The translations under genes and the position numbers were made by a program. From positions 1 through 6,590 of the forward strand of contig JACQPF010000160.1 of the NCBI GenBank assembly GCA_016207625.1: DNA of 6,590 nt, in the 5' to 3' direction. Of this stretch, positions 5,640 through 6,590 are shown piece by piece. This DNA comes from Elusimicrobiota bacterium. GTDB lineage: Bacteria > Elusimicrobiota > Elusimicrobia > FEN-1173. The notes under the pieces are model-generated. The model saw only the letters and a program-made list of their open reading frames with translations, did not search any database and was not told the origin of the DNA. Each line of letters begins with the position of its first letter. The stretch's first letter is position 1.

Positions 5640-6590
5640 ATGAGACGCATAATGTCGAAGTTCATCCGGGACCGTAAATCTTCTTTTATGGGCCTCGGTG
5701 TGTTGTTCGCAATTGCAGCCACCGCCTTCGCTCAGATGACGGCGGAGCCCACGGGAGCGGGCGAGAGCTTCCAACTCTTCTCGTTCATGACTTCGCCGCA
5801 TTACGCCAGCTACGAGAAAATCGCGCTCTGGGTCGTGCTCGGAGTGGCCGTCGCCGGCCTTCTCTACGCCGCCTCGCTGGTGAAAGAAGTGCTCGGCGCC
5901 GACAAAGGCACGCCAAAGATGCAGGACGTCGCCCGGGCCATCCGGGAAGGGTCCGACGCCTACTTGAAGCGCCAGTTCACCACGGTGGCGTTCCTCATCA
6001 TCGGCCTCGTCGTCCTCCTTTATCTGAGCCGGGCCATTCCGACCGGCCACTATTCGGACCCCATCGCCTTCGGGCGCGCGTTTGCGTTCCTGATGGGCGC
6101 GGCGTTCTCCGCCTGCGTGGGTTTCGTGGGAATGCGCCTGGCCACCACCGGCAACCTCCGCGTCGCCGCGGCGGCCCGGACCAGCTTCGGCCGCGCCCTC
6201 CAGCTCGGCTACCGGACGGGCACCATCACCGGCATGCTGACGGACGGCCTCGGCCTTTTGGGCGGCACCATCATTTTCATGTCTTTCGGCGAACAAGCTT
6301 ATGAAGTGCTGCTCGGCTTCGGCTTCGGCGGAACGCTGTTGGCCCTCTTCATGCGGGTGGGCGGCGGCATCTATACGAAAGCCGCGGACGTGGGCGCCGA
6401 CCTCGTGGGCAAAGTCGAAGCCGGCATCCCCGAGGACGACCCCCGCAACGCCGCCACGATCGCCGACAACGTCGGCGACAACGTCGGCGACTGCGCCGGG
6501 ATGGCCGCGGACATCTTCGAATCTTACGAAGTGACCATCGTGGCCGCCATGATCCTGGGTTGGGCCTCCTTCGGCCACAAGGGCGTGATC
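5640..6590 (+). CDS. hppA: Membrane-bound ion-pumping pyrophosphatase, 3' end cut off by window edge
   Basis: Hydrolyses pyrophosphate at the cytoplasmic face of the membrane and uses the energy to pump H+ (or Na+). The first 317 residues of about 700 are visible. Seen: a transmembrane segment at about 59-82; IREGSDAYLKRQ (101-112); further helices at about 115-130, 145-165 and 205-240; then the substrate-site block GGGIYTKAADVGADLVGKVE (241-260) with Asp250, Asp254 and Lys258, EDDPRN (265-270), and ADNVGDNVGD (275-284) with magnesium-binding aspartates, followed by CAGMAADIFESYE with Glu294 near the ion gate. The residues that decide K+ dependence lie beyond the window, so the ion and subclass are undecided. 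ATG 5640 has GAGG nine bases upstream; Met5 or Met17 are possible alternatives. The first 31 residues look like a signal peptide (basic start, hydrophobic core, AFA-Q). It is divergent from gpmA. Confidence 0.96.
   Translation, partial: MRRIMSKFIRDRKSSFMGLGVLFAIAATAFAQMTAEPTGAGESFQLFSFMTSPHYASYEKIALWVVLGVAVAGLLYAASLVKEVLGADKGTPKMQDVARAIREGSDAYLKRQFTTVAFLIIGLVVLLYLSRAIPTGHYSDPIAFGRAFAFLMGAAFSACVGFVGMRLATTGNLRVAAAARTSFGRALQLGYRTGTITGMLTDGLGLLGGTIIFMSFGEQAYEVLLGFGFGGTLLALFMRVGGGIYTKAADVGADLVGKVEAGIPEDDPRNAATIADNVGDNVGDCAGMAADIFESYEVTIVAAMILGWASFGHKGVI

Noticed and set aside
6462..6491. Tandem short repeat in hppA (repeated GAC AAC GTC GGC units)
   Set aside because: It encodes the conserved DNVGDNVGD magnesium-binding motif, so it is explained by the protein rather than by a DNA repeat.
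5613..6578. A 321-codon open frame antisense to hppA
   Set aside because: It is the antisense of strongly conserved pyrophosphatase codons. The composition is low-complexity (Ala/Glu/His/Gly) with no motif.

Overview
The window is an ordinary, gene-dense bacterial chromosomal segment that is GC-rich (by eye about 60% in genes, with AT-rich promoter gaps). It holds seven protein genes and no RNA gene, mobile element or CRISPR array that I can see. The organism looks Gram-negative: there is a lipoprotein peptidase without the inner-membrane Asp signal, a DedA-type membrane protein, a PilZ protein and a membrane pyrophosphatase. No close taxon can be named from sequence alone. Elusimicrobiota or Omnitrophota-like lineages are a weak guess.

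Layout, left to right: (1) the 5' part of a class II fumarase gene (fumC) on the minus strand, cut by the left edge; (2) a divergent 130-base gap; (3) a compact alpha-glucan phosphorylase-like gene on the plus strand; (4) a DedA/VTT membrane protein on the minus strand, whose stop codon overlaps that of the phosphorylase; (5) a divergent gap; (6) an M48 zinc-metallopeptidase lipoprotein on the plus strand; (7) a minus-strand pair, gpmA (2,3-bisphosphoglycerate-dependent phosphoglycerate mutase) followed by a PilZ-domain gene, with the PilZ end overlapping the end of the peptidase gene; (8) a divergent gap of about 170 bases; (9) the 5' part of hppA (ion-pumping membrane pyrophosphatase) on the plus strand, cut by the right edge.

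Four genes touch carbon and energy metabolism: glucan breakdown, lower glycolysis, the TCA cycle, and pyrophosphate-driven ion pumping. They sit in separate transcription units except gpmA-PilZ, so this is a neighbourhood rather than a pathway operon. The other two genes serve the cell envelope.

No previously undescribed multi-gene system is evident. The points worth a second look are regulatory and architectural. Two plus-strand genes have near-consensus promoters placed so close to the ATG that their mRNAs should be leaderless, while at least three other genes carry Shine-Dalgarno sequences. Both convergent gene pairs overlap at their stop codons. A repeat of AAACCG elements lies in the divergent gpmA/hppA promoter region. 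The phosphorylase-like enzyme is much shorter than its family yet keeps the cofactor lysine.
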